Assembly: GCF_004379255.2 (NCBI RefSeq)
Contig: NC_056040.1
Location: 31,028,852 to 31,092,851, forward strand
DNA length: 64,000 bases
Direction: 5' to 3'
DNA from: Salvia splendens
Lineage: Eukaryota; Streptophyta; Magnoliopsida; Lamiales; Lamiaceae
Below the pieces are notes generated by a model, which worked only from the letters and a program-made list of their open reading frames with translations, was not told where the DNA came from and did not search any database. The translations under genes and the position numbers were made by a program. Below, in pieces: positions 11,469-22,344 of this stretch (position 1 is its first letter; every line of letters starts with the position of its first letter).

Positions 11469-11927
11469 TATTTTGAAAGGCCGTAAAAATGGGACAAAAC
11501 GGACAGTACTCCGGACTTGATAGCGATGGTCCGCATCCCAAGAGTAATGGCAATGGCATGTATGGGCTCCTTCTCATCATGAGCGTGCAGAGTGCCAATT
11601 CCTGAGTCGTCAGCGACGAGGGCCATTTCTGCTTTTGCTTTTTCAAGTGGTGGTGGTTTAGGTTGCGCATTCTGCTCTCCTTCTTCTTCGCTGGTCAGTT
11701 GGTCAACGGCTGCTGCTGCTGCTAGTGCGGCTATGTAACGAGTGGTAACGACGCCGGCTTCTTGGACTCTCCAATGAACGTTAGTGCCTCTGTATATAAG
11801 AGGGTGATTCTAGTGGTTGCCGCGGTGGTACCTTCTCAACAACAGAAGATAAAAACAAATGAGAAAAGAAAGAAACAAAATTATATACACCTATGCGCTA
11901 CACACAAACATAAAATAACACCATGCT
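11469..11927 (-). pseudogene. Athila-type Gag start and 5' leader
   Basis: Reading toward the LTR, a Gag N-terminal extension can be traced in a broken frame (around 11449-11700, including an Asp/Glu-rich part and GMRTIAIKSGVLSVL), then a short (AGC)n run near 11713-11730. The stretch to the primer-binding site is the untranslated leader. No start codon could be fixed. Confidence 0.5.
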
Positions 11928-11945
11928 TCCCCGGCAACTGCGCCA
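11928..11945 (-). other. Primer-binding site of Athila element 1
   Basis: The minus strand reads TGGCGCAGTTGCCGGGGA directly inside the LTR edge. This is the TGGCGCCGTTGCCGGGGA type used by Athila/Calypso elements (usually assigned to a tRNA-Asp primer) with one change (CCG to CAG). It fixes the element orientation and its LTR border. Confidence 0.8.
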
Positions 11946-11948
11946 TTT

Positions 11949-13039
11949 TGGAAGGGCCTCGAGAATGGGAGCGAATAGAGTATGGATCAAGTTGTATGGA
12001 AGATAACCGAACCAGTTGGATCAATTAACAAATGTCGTTGCCACTTGATCAATGCAATCTCACTCTCACTCGTTTCCTACCAAAGTAATTTATAAACTCC
12101 CAATTTTGCACTACTTTAACAGTAAAGCGGCAAGTTCGGGATCGATCCCACAGAGAAGCTAGTGTATCAAGTGTGTGAGTAGTGAACAGGGGATTGGCTG
12201 CTGCCACGCTTTAACTTTGGGAGTTTTAACCTACTGATTTTACTCTAGACAGAATTAAACTTACTTACTTGATCAAGGAAATTTTAACTACTGGGTCATG
12301 TGAATTTCAGACAGGAATGAAAATTAACTACGTGAAACAGTAAACACCACGATGAAAACGAAAGCAAGTAAAACCGAGGAGATCCTCAGCGGGAAACTTA
12401 AGAATACGCCGACAGATATTAAGTATTCTACAGTGATCCTTTGATCACCCTTTCTAACTAAGGATTACTTTATCTAAGCTATCCAGAGAACTGAACTAAA
12501 CTAGAGAGCTAAGCTAAACTAAACTAAAGATGGAAAGTAAAGGATCTGAATCTTTTAATGTGGTGGCACATCCTCTATTTATAGGCACGACCCCCAGCTG
12601 GATAACGATCTTGGCAGGGAATATTCGCTCACGCTGAGTGTAAGCGACTCATCGATTGCTACGCGCTCTCCTTCTAGAATGACGACGCTTTTCAGTAACA
12701 GATTCATGACTCAGCTCCGTCCTTGCGTCTCATATATCAGCACGTGTCCCCTTCTAGAACGTTGTCCTTGCTAACAGAATGATGTGCACCATCCAGCTCA
12801 TTGCCTCGCGTGTCCTTCTTCTGGAAGTCTGTGGTCCCCTCCTTGCCTGCTTGGTTACTCCCCTTGATCAACTCCCCCGATTTCTAGCCTCTTTTTGCCT
12901 ATTGTACTTGCTTGATCAGTTTGGCCTTGTTTCCTTTCTCAAGCGGTATTTCTGCACATTTAACACTTGCTTTGCGCGATAAACCGATCAAGTAGCGTAC
13001 ATTTTATCCCTAAACTGATGCATGAAATGAGCCTTATCA
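11949..13039 (-). mobile_element. 5' LTR of Athila element 1
   Basis: On the minus strand it begins TGATAAGGCTCATTTCATGC at 13039 and ends next to the primer-binding site at 11949, giving 1091 bp with TG...CA ends. A TATAAATA box lies at 12576-12583. The right flank (from 13040) is Ty1/copia pol, so the element inserted in that gene. The matching left LTR and TSD (expected ATAGA) are outside the window. Confidence 0.8.
12576..12583 (-). promoter_or_regulatory. TATA box of the Athila 5' LTR
   Basis: TATAAATAGAGG on the minus strand, about 460 bases into the LTR. The same TATAAATAG motif is found in the LTRs at 57323-57330 and 54597, which supports its role as the element promoter. Confidence 0.6.
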
Positions 13040-14478
13040 ATAGACAAAGACGTCTACGATTTGTTCGTCCTACCCGAAGGTTGTACTGTCATTGGGAGTA
13101 AGTGGATATATAAACGTAAACGTGGACCCGATGGACGATTTAAAGTCTTCAAGGCAAGACTAGTGGCCAAGGGGTATACCCAAAAGGAAGGTGTCGATTA
13201 CGACGAGACCTTCTCCCCGGTGACCATGCTCAAATCGATCCGGATACTATTGTCTATTGCAGCTTATATGGATTGGGATGTATGGCAAATGGACGTTAAG
13301 ACTGCCTTTCTAAACAGCGGTCTTGAGGAGACCATCTACATGGAACAACCTGAAGGATATGCCATAAAGGGCAAAGAACACATGGTTTGGAAGCTTAAGA
13401 AGGCTATTTATGGTCTTAAGCAGGCATCTAGATCATGGAAGTAGTGTTTCGATCAAACTGTTTGAAAGTTTGGGTTCGAAAAGTGCCCAAATGAAAGCTG
13501 CGTGTATAAGAAGGTTGAAAGGGGGAATGTAGTGTTCTTAGTTTTATATGTAGATGACATTCTTTTAATTGGAAACAATAAAAAGATGTTGTCATCAGTA
13601 TGAACTTGGTTGTCAAACCAGTTCGAGATGAAGGATATGGGAGACACGGGACACATCCTCGGAATCAAGGTTCTTTGGAATTGAAACAAGAAGATGTTGT
13701 GCTTTTCTCAAGAACCTTACATCAACACAGTACTTAGTCGTTTTAACATGCAGGACACCAAGAAAGGTTTCTTACCTTTTAGACATGGCATCCATCTATC
13801 TCAAGAGATGTGCCCCAAAACGTCGTCTGAGATACAAGCAATGAGAAGGATTCCATATGCTTCGGCAGTTAGAAGTCTCATGTATGCTATGCTTTGTACG
13901 AGACCTGATATTTGCTTTGCTGTTGGCATGGTGGCAAGATATCAGTCTAATCCGGGCCAAGTACCTTTAACGAACTAAGGATTATGCTCTTGTTTACAAT
14001 GCAGTCGAGCTCTGTCCTTTGGGATATATTGACTCAGAATTTCAAGCTGATCAGGACTCGAGAAAATCTACTTCAGGATATGTGTTCACCTTAGGAGGTG
14101 GAGCCGTAATTTGGAAGAGTGTGAAGTAGAAATGCATCGCGGACTCGACCATGGAAGTCGAGTATGTGGCCACTTCGGAGGCTGCAAAAGAGGCGGTATG
14201 GTTCAAGAACTTCCTTATGGATTTAGGTGTGGTTACGAATCTGCCCAAGAGCCTCACCGTTTATTGTGACAATTCTGGTGCTGTGGTGAATTCGAAGGAA
14301 CCGAGAGCTCACAAAGCGAGCAAACATATAGAGCGGAAGTATCATATCATCAAGATTGCGTCAGAGAACAACTTGGAAGATCCTTTTACAAAGGCATTGG
14401 CGGTGAAACCGTTCGAGGGCCACGTTGAAGGGATGGGAGTTCGACTCATTCAAGACCTCAACTTGCTTTCAGTATAAG
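13040..14478 (+). pseudogene. Ty1/copia reverse transcriptase and RNase H (3' half of pol)
   Basis: Starts in the RT fingers (GCTVIGSKWIYKRKRGPDG, RLVAKGYTQKEGVDYDETFSPV). It continues with the copia signature MDVKTAFLNSGLEETIYMEQPEGY and KKAIYGLKQASRSWK, then a stop at 13442. Further on are LYVDDILLIGNN, RPDICFAVGMVARY, GYVFTLGGGAVIWKSVK, and the RNase H end SKHIERKYHIIKIASENNLEDPFTKAL. Several stops and at least one internal deletion (near 13975) break it. The 5' part of pol is missing because the Athila element inserted here and its other flank is out of view. Confidence 0.9.
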
Positions 14479-14537
14479 TGGGAGAAATTTAGACGTTTGC
14501 ACTACTGTTTTGTATACTCGAAAGCTGTTTTGAGTAT

Positions 14538-14548
14538 AAGTGGGAGAT
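14538..14548 (+). other. Ty1/copia polypurine tract
   Basis: AAGTGGGAGAT lies directly before the LTR start TGTTAGGG. A second copy of the same context (GTATAAGTGGGAGA) lies at 14472-14485, just after the pol stop, so the plus-strand primer site is duplicated about 60 bases upstream. Confidence 0.7.
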
Positions 14549-15328
14549 TGTTAGGGTTTGTATACTAAAAATCACCTTTTCGAGTGATTGAATACTGTAA
14601 AACTCTAATTATTATTTTCCAATGAATGCAACAGATTATTTTTGTCATGATGTTGTTATGATTTACATTTAATGGATGTTTATTGCATATTTAAATATAT
14701 AAGCGAACATAACAAAGTCTAGGTCTTTGTTTAATAGACCGGTTGTGGGATGCGCTCAATTTAAGGTATGTGGTCAGTCCTAAACAAAGAAAAATAATAA
14801 TTTCACAACCTAGATAGGCCTAGACTACCTATCGTGAAAGGTTGCAATGTCAGTCCGATTATTTCTAAGCCTTATTGAAATAAGATGACGTTGGTGTGGT
14901 ATATCACTGAATGGATCTAACAGCAAGACGAGTCTTTATGCTATCTACTGAAAGACGAGGTCTTAATAATTATTTTCTTAATCAATGTACGTTAGCATTG
15001 AGCATACGATACTGAGTATCTACTACTTTGACCTACCAAACGTGCGGGTTTTTCGTCACCCAATGATCCAGGTATATTGGGTAGTGGTGATCATTATCAG
15101 ACAAGAGGATTGTTATTATGTTGAATCGTGCGCGAGGAGAGTCTCGTTTGATAACATCCACAAGAGGAGCTCGAAACAAGGTTTTATTATTCGGAACATA
15201 GCTAGTTGGAGTTTGATTACTCTATAAATAATAAATAAGAGTTTCTTGCTAAGTCCACTCTTGGAGATTAAAATATGTTAATTAATTAAGTACATAGCAG
15301 ACATTGATTAATTAATGGATGTTTCTAT
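14549..15328 (+). mobile_element. Ty1/copia 3' LTR, first part
   Basis: Begins TGTTAGGG right after the polypurine tract. It is interrupted at 15328 by an inverted solo LTR and resumes at 16801. The match to the inverted copy can be followed along the whole length, for example CTACTGAAAGACGAGGTCTT here against AAGACCTCGTCTTTCAGTA near 16364. Confidence 0.85.
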
Positions 15329-16795
15329 TGCTTGGGTTTGGAGCCCCTTGTACAGCGGAAGTTATGCATTCACAAATAAATCATAATTACAGATCTATTT
15401 GACCGATTATGGGATCAATTAACTACATGTTAAACACAGAATTGCATCCAAGAACGCACATAATTCATGTAAAAGGAATTAAAACCTAAAACATGAATTC
15501 CTACGGTTTAGAATTACCGATTTGATTCTCCAAAGAATCGTCGATTGCTTGCGCCTTCTCCACGTGATGTTCTTCGTACTCAACCACGAACCTTCTAATC
15601 TGTATCCCGAACTCAGATAATGACCTTTGGGTGGGCAAATCTTGTCAGAATCGAAAAGGGCTTGATTAGAAAGAAGACAGAACTTCAGTTCTTCGCAGAA
15701 CTGAGAAAAATTGTTCACTGCCAATAAGGAGCACGAAATTTTAATGTTAATTCATCTTAAATCTCCTTTCTAATCTCCTTTTATATAGAGTTGTGATGGG
15801 CCAGATTAGGGATCTATAGAGGTTGGACTTGGGCCAAATCTGTTGGACTTTTACTAATTAAATTGAGCCACAATTTAATACAAGTCCAATAGAATATTAT
15901 TATCATCCACTATAGTATAATAATATTGACTTCCCGTCCAATCCCAAATTAGGAGTAATCCGGGCTTTACCTCTTTAATTTATTATTTCCCGTGTTTAAG
16001 ATATAAATATCAATTAATTAATTTAAGTTTGCTATTCGACTTTAATTAATTAATATCTTTTTCCAAGAGTTGTCTAGTTCAAAATCTTTATTTATTATTC
16101 TGGAATAAATTCCAACCGGCCGGGTTTCTGAATAATAAAACCTTTTTCGAACACCTCTTGAGGATATTATCAAACTGGACTCACCCAGCACACGATTCAT
16201 TGCAATAACAATACTAGCACCTCTAGACATTGATCACCACTACCCAAGATACCAGGATTCTTGGATTGCGAAAAATCCGCACCATTTGATAAATCAAAGT
16301 AGTGCATAATCAATATCGTATGCTCAATGTTATTTCAACAATGATTAAGAAATAACAATCACCAAGACCTCGTCTTTCAGTAAATAGCAAGAAAGACTTA
16401 TCTCAACTGTTAGATCCTTCAGTGCTATACCACACCAGTGTCGTTTATTTCCTAAGGTAAGGAAACATGCGGACTGACACTGCAACCTTTCACGATAGGT
16501 AGCCAAAGTCTATCTAGGTTGTGAAATTCTATTTCTCTTCTACAAAGGACCGACTGAGTCACCTTCTATGAACGTTGTTCACGACCAATCTATTACGTAG
16601 AAGAATTAGACTTATTTGCTTCTTATACGTTTAAATGTTTGAGATACATCTTATAAATGCACAAGCAAACATCAATGCGATAAAATTAATTCTTCTCGCC
16701 TTGGGTTAAAAGTGGATTGTAGAGTTTATTGTATACAAGCAATTCTATCAGTGCAACATGCTCGAAATATGCTTTTCAGTATACCAATCCTAACA
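15329..16795 (-). mobile_element. Solo LTR of the same Ty1/copia family, inverted, inside the 3' LTR
   Basis: On the minus strand it starts TGTTAGGATTGGTATACT and ends CCAAACCCAAGCA, 1467 bp. The 5-bp TSD TCTAT lies at 15324-15328 and 16796-16800. It is a reverse-oriented relative of the LTR it sits in. No pol or gag is present, so this is a solo LTR. Confidence 0.9.
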
Positions 16796-16800
16796 TCTAT

Positions 16801-17483
16801 CTTAAGCACGGGAAATGAATTACACACACAAAAGGAAACCCGGAATACTTGTAATTTCAGATTTGGAAAGGCAGTGCAATATTACTTCTGTAGTGGCTGC
16901 TTGTAATAATCCAATATAAGCTTGTATTAAATTATGGGTTCAATTTAATTAGTAAAAAGCTAATTGGGTGAGGCCATGTCCAAATTCTTCCTTAGATCTC
17001 TGACTGGGCCCAATATGTGACTTAATATAAATAGGAGAATAAAGGAGACAGAAAATACACTTTTTTCACAATATAATTTTCGTTCCTCTCCATCTAGAGA
17101 GAGGATCGAAAATTGCTCTCCTTCCGTGAGCAGGTTTCTGTGTTCGTTATTTAAGTCCTAGTACACTGGTGAGATTTGCCCACACAAATATCAGTCTACA
17201 GTCCGGGACACCAGTCAGAAGATCCGAGGTCGAGTTCTCAAGATCTTCACGTGGAGAAGACGCAAGACATCTTCGATTCTTAAGTGAATCAACAGAGGTG
17301 AATTGGCTAACTCCGTAGTAAGCATGTTTTAGGAATTGTTTGTGCTAAAGCATGTTTAAAATTCAAGTTATGAGCATGATACATGTGAAAATTACGCGAA
17401 TAGAATTTATCTAAATAATCTGCTAAATAGATTAGTATTATATGATCCGTTAGAATCGCACGCTTCCGCTGCTAACCCCTTCA
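16801..17483 (+). mobile_element. Ty1/copia 3' LTR, second part
   Basis: Continues the LTR after the insertion (CTTAAGCACGGGAAATGAAT). It includes CACAATATAATTTTCGTTCC near 17067, just downstream of the likely TATA region ATATAAATAGGAG at 17025. The end is placed at CTAACCCCTTCA (17483) by matching the solo copy; both parts together are 1463 bp against 1467 bp for the solo LTR. The exact last base is uncertain by a few positions. Confidence 0.75.
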
Positions 17484-17904
17484 AATACTTCTTAGATTAA
17501 CCAGCTTCAGATCTTGATTAACTACACCTGCAACACTTAATGCACTTATCAAATGCGTTCACAGGTAACACAAGTGTAAGCAAATGAAAACAAGAAAGAG
17601 ACACAAAGGAAACAATCAAGATTTCGAATAGGCTCAGGTTGCACTAGGTACAATTGCACAAGCCTATTAATCCGACCCTCAATCCCTTGTTCCACCGTTT
17701 GATTTGCCCCTCACGGATAAACACATAGCAGATTACAGATCTGCTTCACCGTATCCGTAAAACCCTAGATCCAACAATCAACTCATTGCAGAAAAAACGC
17801 AGAGTAATAACCACGGTCAAACACCACTCATCAACTCCTCCAAGAACAACAAGAAACCACAACACACGGTCAAGTGTTCACAGACCTAAAATGATAGTTT
17901 GACA
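17484..17904. other. Unassigned spacer
   Basis: No open frame, repeat or motif that I can name. It lies just outside the copia LTR end and could be host DNA or an old element. Confidence 0.3.
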
Positions 17905-18090
17905 AAGTTCGTGGACCAAAAAAGATGTTCCCTCATTTTTAAAATGGAAAGTTTTTCTTAGTTTATCCACTTTTTCTCCTTATCTTTCTTTGTTTATCCA
18001 CTTTTTCTCATCATCTCTCTTAATTTACTAATTTCTCTTTTAAACCTTTGTGATCCACAAATGAGACCATTCTTTTATGGACGGATGGAA
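17905..18090. mobile_element. Possible degenerate MITE
   Basis: A T-rich block with repeated TTTATCCACTTTTTCTC and imperfect inverted ends (GTTCCCTCATTTTT at left, GGACGGATGGAA at right), resembling worn Stowaway-like MITEs seen further on. No TSD is visible. Confidence 0.3.
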
Positions 18091-18247
18091 TTTTAAGTAT
18101 TGGTTTCAAAATTGTAATTATTTCTTTTGAAAGACACAACTAAAATTAAAATAAAATATTTCTAAAAACCATTTTTAAGTTGGTCGAAATTCTTTTTGAT
18201 TTCACCCCAAAAATCTTGTTGTTAGTAAATGTATAGACAATTTCGAC

Positions 18248-18597
18248 TAGAGGTGCCCACGGTTCCGAAATCGGCGGTTATGGTTCGGATCCGGTGGTTT
18301 CGATTTTGGAAATTGCCGAACCGGAACCGAACTATGAGGGTGTTTTGCGGTTATGATTTTGGTTACAGTTTTTCGACGGTTTTTTACGATATTTCACAGT
18401 TCCGAACCATTGGTTTTCGGTGGTTTTTGCGGTTCCGACTTGGTTTTGGTTTGGAAATTTTGGAACCTGAACTGAACCGCGGTTCTAAAATCGATGGTTT
18501 TGGTTCAGGTAAATTCTCACGGTACCGGTTCAGAACCATAACAGCCAGTTACGATTTTGCGGTTAACCGCCGGAACCGTAAAGCTTGGGTACTTCTA
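18248..18597. mobile_element. Non-autonomous hAT element (350 bp), CGGTT-rich
   Basis: Starts TAGAGGTGCCCACGG and ends GGGTACTTCTA. These ends resemble those of the hAT transposon at 41368-45198 (TAGAGGACCCC and GGTGACTTCTA). Flanks are ATTTCGAC (18240-18247) and ATTTCGTT (18598-18605), an 8-bp TSD with two changes. The interior is almost entirely repeats of GGTTCCG/GAACCG type. The open frame that crosses it is a by-product of this composition. Confidence 0.75.
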
Positions 18598-18934
18598 ATT
18601 TCGTTTTATTTCTTTTTCAACATGCAACTTGATGGCATACCAGTCCTATTAGTGAAAAAGATTTAACATAAAGGCCCTTTAGCAATAATTCTTCTTTTAT
18701 ATGTTTGTACACGTCCTACTGTTATTAAAAATGAAACGTTTTCTTTTTTTGATTGTCCCAAAAAAATAAAATGTTTCTCAAAATGGAAACAATACTCTCT
18801 TTACTTTTGACTCTCTCTTCATTAACTTACAAAACAACACTACATGAAATCCCGTGCAAAAAACCAAATGTTTCATATTTAATGTGACAATGCAGAGTTG
18901 AAATTAGAATATAGAATCTGCCCGATAAATAATG

Positions 18935-19362
18935 CTCCCTCCATCCCATAAAAGACTTATCACTTTCCTTTTTAGTTTGTCTAAATAAAAATGTCACATT
19001 TCCATTTTTGGAAAAATTTATTTCTCAAATTAATATAAAAATTACTCCCTCCATCGCATAAAAATATCTCATATTTCTTTTTTTGTCCGTCTCATACAAA
19101 TAATCCATATCCATTTATGGTAACCTTTTTCTGCTTCTCTTTTACTTTATCATTTTGGGTCCCACCATCCACTACACAATTTCTACTACTTTTTCTTCTT
19201 CTCTCTTATTTTACCAATTACACATTAAAACCCCTCCCAAACCCAAATTATCTATTTTTATGGGACAGAAGGAGCATATTTTTTCTCTCCACTTCACATA
19301 CAACAAAACTTCCTAAAATCTCGTGACGTCCACAAGTGTGACATCCTTTGTGAGACGGAGAG
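18935..19362. mobile_element. Stowaway-like MITE, split by another
   Basis: Left end CTCCCTCCATCCCATAAAAG; right end near 19362 reads GAGACGGAGAG on the plus strand, its imperfect inverse. A second MITE (19045-19274) lies inside. The TA TSD is not preserved at both sides. Confidence 0.5.
19045..19274. mobile_element. Stowaway-like MITE (nested)
   Basis: CTCCCTCCATCGCATAAAAA at left after TA; TTTTTATGGGACAGAAGGAG at right. 230 bp. Not coding. Confidence 0.6.
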
Positions 19363-19446
19363 ATAGGAACATTATTTAGTTTAGATAAATTAGGGATTTG
19401 CATATCTTTTCCATACGAATATACTAATATGCTAACTAATTTTAAA

Positions 19447-19812
19447 GTTACAACGTACATCCAATTTCGTGCTGCCACGTGACACGAAACATGCAATATT
19501 CTTAATACTAAAACGCAATATACATTTGTAGAAGTTATAGATAGATTTCGGCATATTGCATTTTGTATTGTTGAGTTTTGCATTTTATATATAGACTGTT
19601 TAATTTGCATTTTATATATAGATGGATTGCATTTATATATAGTTTATTTTGCATTGTAGACAATTTATGTTAAAATGCAAAACTTAACCATATAAAATTC
19701 AATTTGTCTATAACTAAAATGCAATTTACAGAAATCCATCTACAGCTACACAAATGTATATTACATTTTTGTGTTTACAATATTGCACGATATTGGATGT
19801 ACGTTGTGACTC
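19447..19812. mobile_element. Foldback-type MITE with long imperfect inverted repeats
   Basis: The left end ACAACGTACATCCAATTTCGTGC is mirrored at the right end (TATTGGATGTACGTTGT). Arms of more than 100 bases follow, sharing AATATACATTTGTRTAG and a TGCATTTT-rich centre. The TSD could not be fixed. No coding capacity. Confidence 0.6.
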
Positions 19813-20214
19813 TAATTAAGGATGCCCCCCCTTTTCCATATATTTATTATCTTGTTCATTAAGTTAGGTTATTAGTATTATAAATCTGACCTATTGTTAT
19901 CTTTTGGGAATCAATCAATGAATATATGAATTTACGCATCTTTCTGTTTTATTTTAGTACTTTGTTTAAAGCTTGAGTTATCGACGGGGTTCCGCCTCCC
20001 GACACTTCTTCTTTATCATCTCTGGCATAGTGATAAGGGAAATACACTTATCACAGAGGGAGTACAAAGGGAATGGATCCTCTGTTGTGTTAAAAAACAC
20101 AGCAACGGACTGTTGTGGACAAAACACAGCAAAATCCTCACAGAACGCAACATAACTTCATAAACACATTACCCAACAAATTAATGATATTTCCTTATTT
20201 TTCTTTATATAATA

Positions 20215-20481
20215 CTCCCTCCGTCCCACATTACTTTAGGCGTTTCTTTTCGGCACAGTTTTAAAAAAGTTGTGTTCAGTGAGTTAAATAAAGTAGAAGA
20301 GAGAATAAAGTAATAGAGAAAAGAGGGTAAAGTAAAAGAAAGAATAAAGTAAGTATGATTTTTTTAAAAAATAAAGTAAGTAAGATTAAATGTTTTATTT
20401 TTAGGCAAAAAGAGAAATAACTCATGTAACTTGGGACAACTCAAAATATAATACGACTCAAGTAACTTAGGGCGGAGGGAG
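20215..20481. mobile_element. Stowaway-like MITE
   Basis: CTCCCTCCGTCCCACATTAC at left after TA; the right end is AACTTAGGGCGGAGGGAG. The interior is an A/G-rich block of the AAAGAGAGAATAAAGT kind. 267 bp. Confidence 0.65.
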
Positions 20482-20777
20482 GATTTGGTCAATTGTATTG
20501 AATATAATAATATTATCCTTATTCATAATGTCTAAACTTAGAAAAGTATTGTTATGCGGCCGACAAGACAGCATCCAAATTAATGGTGACTCCTTATGGT
20601 TCTGTATTATTGACATTGTATTGAATAGTCCGTCTATAGTGTATAGCAGCATTTTATCATTTTGGTATATTTTATATTATTGAGTTATTTCCTCTTTTAA
20701 TAAAGGTCAACACATTTAATTTCACTTACTTTTTCCTTTTCTCTTACTTTATTCTCTCTATTTTTTCTTCTCTTCTA

Positions 20778-20990
20778 CTCCCTCCGTCCCATTCAAGATG
20801 ACCATCTTTTCTTTTTTGTTTGTCTCAATCAAGATGACAAATTTCCAATTTTGGAAATAACCTTCTCTCTCCTCTCTCCTCATTAAAATATTCAACTACA
20901 TTTTTCCTCTCTACTTTATTCCACCTAATAATACTTCCTTAAATCCCGTGTCATTCAAGAATGCGGTCATCATGAGTGGGACGGAGTGAG
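20778..20990. mobile_element. Stowaway-like MITE with TA duplication
   Basis: CTCCCTCCGTCCCATTCAAG at left and its inverse (GAGTGGGACGGAGTGAG) at right, flanked by TA at 20776-20777 and 20991-20992. 213 bp. Confidence 0.75.
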
Positions 20991-21093
20991 TACTTTATTA
21001 TCTTTTTATTAAATGCATTACACCCCTTTTTTTTAATCTCCGTGTTGAAAAAATATACCTCAACTACTATAGAACGGAGGGAGAATGATACTA

Positions 21094-21547
21094 CTCCCTT
21101 CGTCACATAAAAGATGGCACACTTGGGTAATGACACGAGATTTTATGAGATGTTGTTTTATGTATTAGTGTAGAGAGAAAATAATATACTGCCTCTGTCC
21201 CAACTTAATTGTCACTCTTTTCTATTTCGGTCAGTCCCAACTTAATTGTCACACTTTATTTTTACCATAAATAGTAAGTAGGTCTCACATTCCACTAAAT
21301 CACTCTACTCAAATTTTATTATAAAACTAATATAAAAAAAATAGATCCCACATTCCACTAACTTTTACAATCAACTTTTCTTTACATTTCTTAATATTCG
21401 TGCCCACTCCAAGAGTGATAATTAAGTTGGGACAGAGGGAGTATTTATATTAATGTGAGAGAGAACTATTTTCAGAAAAGGAAATGTGACATCTTTTGTG
21501 GGACAAACTAAAACGAAAGTGTGTAATCTATTGTGGGATGAAGGGAG
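21094..21547. mobile_element. Stowaway-like MITE, interrupted by a second MITE
   Basis: Left end CTCCCTTCGTCACATAAAAG; right end TGTGGGATGAAGGGAG; TA at 21092-21093 and 21548-21549. Without the inner element it is about 200 bp, the usual size of its relatives here. Confidence 0.75.
21189..21441. mobile_element. Stowaway-like MITE nested in 21094-21547
   Basis: Left end CTGCCTCTGTCCCAACTTAA; right end TTAAGTTGGGACAGAGGGAG; TA at 21187-21188 and 21442-21443. Its termini differ from those of the outer element, so two MITE families are involved. Confidence 0.8.
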
Positions 21548-22344
21548 TAATAGAAAGCGGGTTGAAAACGTTAGTGGCATGTGTGTCCTACTTTTATATA
21601 TTATGTTTATAATAAAATGTGAATAAGAATGAGTTAGTGGAATGTGAGATTCGTTATCGAAAATGATAAAAGTGAAAGATGATAAATTCGTACGAAAAGG
21701 AAAATATGTAATAAATTTTCAATGACGAAGAGAGCGGTAACTTTCAAACTGAAAAATTATGCTGCGTATCCATTCCCGAGTGCTAATGCACTGACATATT
21801 CATACAAAATTGACGGGGTCCATGCAAAGGAAGGAACGGTCGGTATTAAAAGTGACTTAATTGGTAAGGTACTATGCAACTCGTGACTTAAAGGATAAGG
21901 TCGGTAATAATGCAGAGGGGGTAGTAGGCGTGGCATAGGAAAGGAGTCGGGTGGCGGCTGTTGCGAAGGGGTGAGTGCCGAGGAGAGACCGGCATGTAGA
22001 ATGGTCGGAGATGCTGGAGGAGTGCGGCGTAACCCATCTGATCTCGGACGGCGTACGCGGTGGAGCGCAGGTGAGATACACTGATAAGGAGAGATTTGGG
22101 GATTTACTTAAAAGATATTATTTAATTGTCTAATTATGTTCTCTATGGCAGGGAATTGATCTTGGGAAAGTTAGTCATTTTATTGATCTTGAAAATGTGA
22201 TTAGTTGCATACTTACAGATAAATATCAACAACATCTATAAACGGTAAATGAGTAGCAGGATTTATAAAACAACTGGTGTATGTATCTATTCCAATAATT
22301 AAAAACAATTTCACAACATAAGATACATAAGAAATTCCTAGGTA
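21548..22344. other. Spacer with a possible gene fragment
   Basis: Mostly AT-rich spacer. A GC-richer island at about 21890-22085 reads on the plus strand, in one frame of roughly 50 codons (21987-22134), EWSEMLEECGVTHLISDGVRG. It looks protein-like, but I do not recognise a family and there is no start or continuation. It may be a captured or decayed exon. Confidence 0.25.

Noticed and set aside
18229..18666. 145-codon frame
   Set aside because: It reads through the GAACCG-type repeats of a hAT MITE and its flanks; the amino-acid pattern is only the repeat translated.
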